A stretch of 6,102 nt of DNA, taken from Sulfurimonas sp. GTDB lineage: Bacteria > Campylobacterota > Campylobacteria > Campylobacterales > Sulfurimonadaceae. Positions 4,639-6,102 of this stretch are shown here, piece after piece. A program made the position numbers and the translations under genes. How positions within the stretch are numbered: the stretch's first letter is position 1; every line of letters starts with the position of its first letter. Below the pieces are notes generated by a model. It was not told the origin of the DNA and searched no databases. It saw only the letters and a list, made by a program, of their open reading frames with translations. The stretch covers positions 1 to 6,102 of the forward strand of contig NVRL01000079.1 of the NCBI GenBank assembly GCA_002732645.1, read 5' to 3'.

Positions 4639-6102
4639 CCCACTCGGGTCAACATACTTAAGCGGATTGTTTTTAACGTAAGAGTATCTGTTATAACTCT
4701 GTGTATCGTACGGTGCTTGTATATGCGGGTCGGCACTTAGAAACCTTCCCATAACAGGGTCATAAACTCTTCCGTTCATGTGTATAAGGTTGAACTCGCT
4801 TATGTGTTCATGACCTGTAAAACCTCTTTTTGTGATGGCTTGAGAGTCATCTACTTGGTTTATCCAGTCGCCTACTATTCTCTCTCCGAAAGGTTTGTAA
4901 GCTAGTCTTTGTATAACTTCACCCGACTCATTTGTAACCGTATCTGTAGAGTCTAGAGCACCTTTGTGTAAGTATCTTGTACTTGGAACTAAAAGTTCTC
5001 CATCATCTTCTTCTACATTTATAGCTACAAGATTACTACCTGCGTATATGAAGTTTTTGTATCTTACTTTTGCAGCTATTATTTCTTTTTCAAAGAGTTT
5101 TCCTGCGTAGTATGTCGTGTCTCCATCTAGAGTCTTCTTGTATCTTGCTCTGTTTGGAGCGTAGAAGAAGTTTGTCTTATGGTTTGAGTCTTCTATTTGT
5201 GTCGGTTTGTTGTATGAAGTGTACGTTATGGTAGTGTCATTTTTCTGTACAACATTACCGTTTGCATCGTACTCATATGTGTTACCTCCAGCTGAGACAA
5301 CCTGATGAGCTTTTTGGTAAGCATATGAACCTAAGTCCGACTTACTCACTATGTTTCCTACAGAGTCATAAGTGTAGAGAATGTCAGTAGAGAAACTCTC
5401 ACCTGTGATGTTGGCAGTACTTATTCTGTTTAGAGAGTCATATGTAAAGTTTGACGTGATGTTTTGTTTTGCATCTGTACGAGATAGTACATTATTCATG
5501 TCATCAAAACTGTATGAGATATCCCTTACATCATTGTCACCGTTGTAACCTGTAGTAATGTAATTTAGATGCCCGTTAGCTTTGTTATACTCTTTTTTCG
5601 TGATAAGACCGTTTCCGGCTATGTCGCTTACAACTCTACCAAACTCATCTGCCTTTAGGACTTTATAGTAGTAGTTGAAGTTATCATCGTCTAGCATATC
5701 AAAGTATGTAGTACTTGTCAGTGTCTCTCTTTTGTTTACTGCATCTATGTGTTTAGTCTTATAGTTCACAACCTTTTGTGAAAGACTTTGTGCAGCAACT
5801 AAAAGTGACTGTGTTTGAGATATGTGAGAGTCTATCATATCTTTTTCTTGTTGTAGGTAAGCAGCTTCTAGTGAGCCGTTTGCCAACAAACCATCTAGAG
5901 AAGTGATGGCATTGTTAAGATTTGTAAGTGCCATATCTATGTAAAAACGAGTCTGCGCTCTAAACTTAGATGCTACATACTCATAGAAGTCTGCATCTTT
6001 AAACCTACTAGCCATTTTTAGGAAGTAGTTTACTCTGTTTAGTGCTTTTAGCGACTCATCTTGTGCATCATTTGAAGATGTTTTTAAAAGTATAGCCGTC
6101 TG
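3706..6102 (-). CDS. Rhs-repeat polymorphic toxin, C-terminal part (N-terminus outside the window)
   Basis: The frame stays open to the right edge: 29 codons without a stop precede the first ATG at 6015. That ATG has no ribosome binding site and is internal, so 798 residues of a larger protein are visible. Numbering from that Met: residues 1-100 are helical with coiled-coil character. Residues 115-155 (YYYKVLKADEFGRVVSDIAG, then NGL) resemble the start of the Rhs part in SpvB/TcB-like proteins. YD repeats follow (FTYDSLNRI 190, YTYDSVGNI 214, YEYDANGNV 247), then the Rhs-associated core with RGFTGHEHISEFNLIHMNGR, YDPVMGRFLSADP at 418-430, NRYSYVKNNPLKYVDPSG ending at 459. Rhs proteins build a hollow shell around a variable C-terminal toxin and release it by self-cleavage near DPxG; they are exported by type VI or other systems. 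No secretion gene is visible here. The stop is TAA at 3708-3706. Confidence 0.96.
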   Translation of the reverse strand, partial: QTAILLKTSSNDAQDESLKALNRVNYFLKMASRFKDADFYEYVASKFRAQTRFYIDMALTNLNNAITSLDGLLANGSLEAAYLQQEKDMIDSHISQTQSLLVAAQSLSQKVVNYKTKHIDAVNKRETLTSTTYFDMLDDDNFNYYYKVLKADEFGRVVSDIAGNGLITKKEYNKANGHLNYITTGYNGDNDVRDISYSFDDMNNVLSRTDAKQNITSNFTYDSLNRISTANITGESFSTDILYTYDSVGNIVSKSDLGSYAYQKAHQVVSAGGNTYEYDANGNVVQKNDTTITYTSYNKPTQIEDSNHKTNFFYAPNRARYKKTLDGDTTYYAGKLFEKEIIAAKVRYKNFIYAGSNLVAINVEEDDGELLVPSTRYLHKGALDSTDTVTNESGEVIQRLAYKPFGERIVGDWINQVDDSQAITKRGFTGHEHISEFNLIHMNGRVYDPVMGRFLSADPHIQAPYDTQSYNRYSYVKNNPLKYVDPSGFFFGAIASFFKKAVNFVKKYWKVIVAVVVAVVITVVTLGTAAPAVAALWAGWFGTGMAASIATGAVAGFASGAIMTGTLKGALTGAVIGGISAGVAFGIGEAVGHSASFFNASGASGYGTAAGKAVLHGISRGVITKAQGGKFSAGFWSGFISSGFSVGTKGYGGFQGRTAIMAAVGGTSSVISGGKFANGAITGAFVHMFNAEQGSWTENDAIKAEANSLAMSKVYPNWKQPGTTGYNTTIEKIHSYGLSGSFKGAGVLAAFGPVGAFAGSVFGYASGVTYGAWVESDLPALPDTVDYIPSLSVPNPNK

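Noticed and set aside
4337..4681. Frames of 76-80 codons on both strands within the Rhs tip, with Cys- or Ala/Thr-rich translations
   Set aside because: They are shadows of the Gly/Ala/Val-rich Rhs reading frame in other frames.
6013..6015. ATG at 6015 as the true start of the Rhs protein
   Set aside because: The frame is open through the window edge, there is no ribosome binding site before this ATG, and Rhs proteins are much longer.

Overview
This is AT-rich DNA that looks like a Campylobacterota genome (a Sulfurimonas, Sulfuricurvum or Arcobacter type). The assignment is an inference. It rests on the low GC, the A/T-ending codons, the -10 boxes without a good -35, and the flavour of the proteins; no rRNA or housekeeping marker is present to confirm it. 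The window is an accessory region holding a toxin-antitoxin pair, an insertion sequence, repeat remnants of other mobile DNA, and the C-terminal end of a polymorphic Rhs toxin with its probable immunity gene.

Layout from left to right: (1) the first 28 codons of an unidentified lysine-rich protein on the minus strand, running off the left edge; (2) a divergent intergenic region of about 330 bases; (3) a 37-kDa nucleoid-associated protein (NdpA/YejK family) on the plus strand; (4) a degenerate copy of a 25-base repeat; (5) a minus-strand type II toxin-antitoxin operon, antitoxin first, RelE/ParE-like toxin second with a TTG start; (6) an IS110-family element on the plus strand, with about 245 bases of structured non-coding DNA before a complete DEDD transposase; (7) two tandem copies of the 25-base repeat; (8) a small two-helix membrane protein and then (9) a large Rhs protein, both on the minus strand, the Rhs protein running off the right edge.

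The most interesting signal is in the IS110 element. Its 5' non-coding region looks like a bridge RNA (the guide RNA of IS110 recombinases). Inside one stem it carries two separated segments, CCCCAGT and GTGGCAACTG. These match the two halves of a 13-base sequence, CCCCAGTTGCCAC, which is the core of the 25-base repeat found twice just after the transposase. The left flank of the element also carries TACACCCC, the left part of the same motif in the predicted orientation. The element therefore appears programmed to insert into these repeats, which themselves resemble terminal repeats of IS21-type elements. The right flank does not fit a simple insertion, so a later rearrangement is likely.

The second point of interest is the Rhs tip. 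After the conserved core (DPSG motif) come about 200 residues of hydrophobic, Gly/Ala-rich pre-toxin and a terminal domain of about 108 residues that I do not recognise. That domain contains a glycine-rich hydrophobic segment. The next gene, 9 bases downstream, encodes a 63-residue protein with two membrane helices. Together they suggest a membrane-active effector with a membrane-embedded immunity protein.
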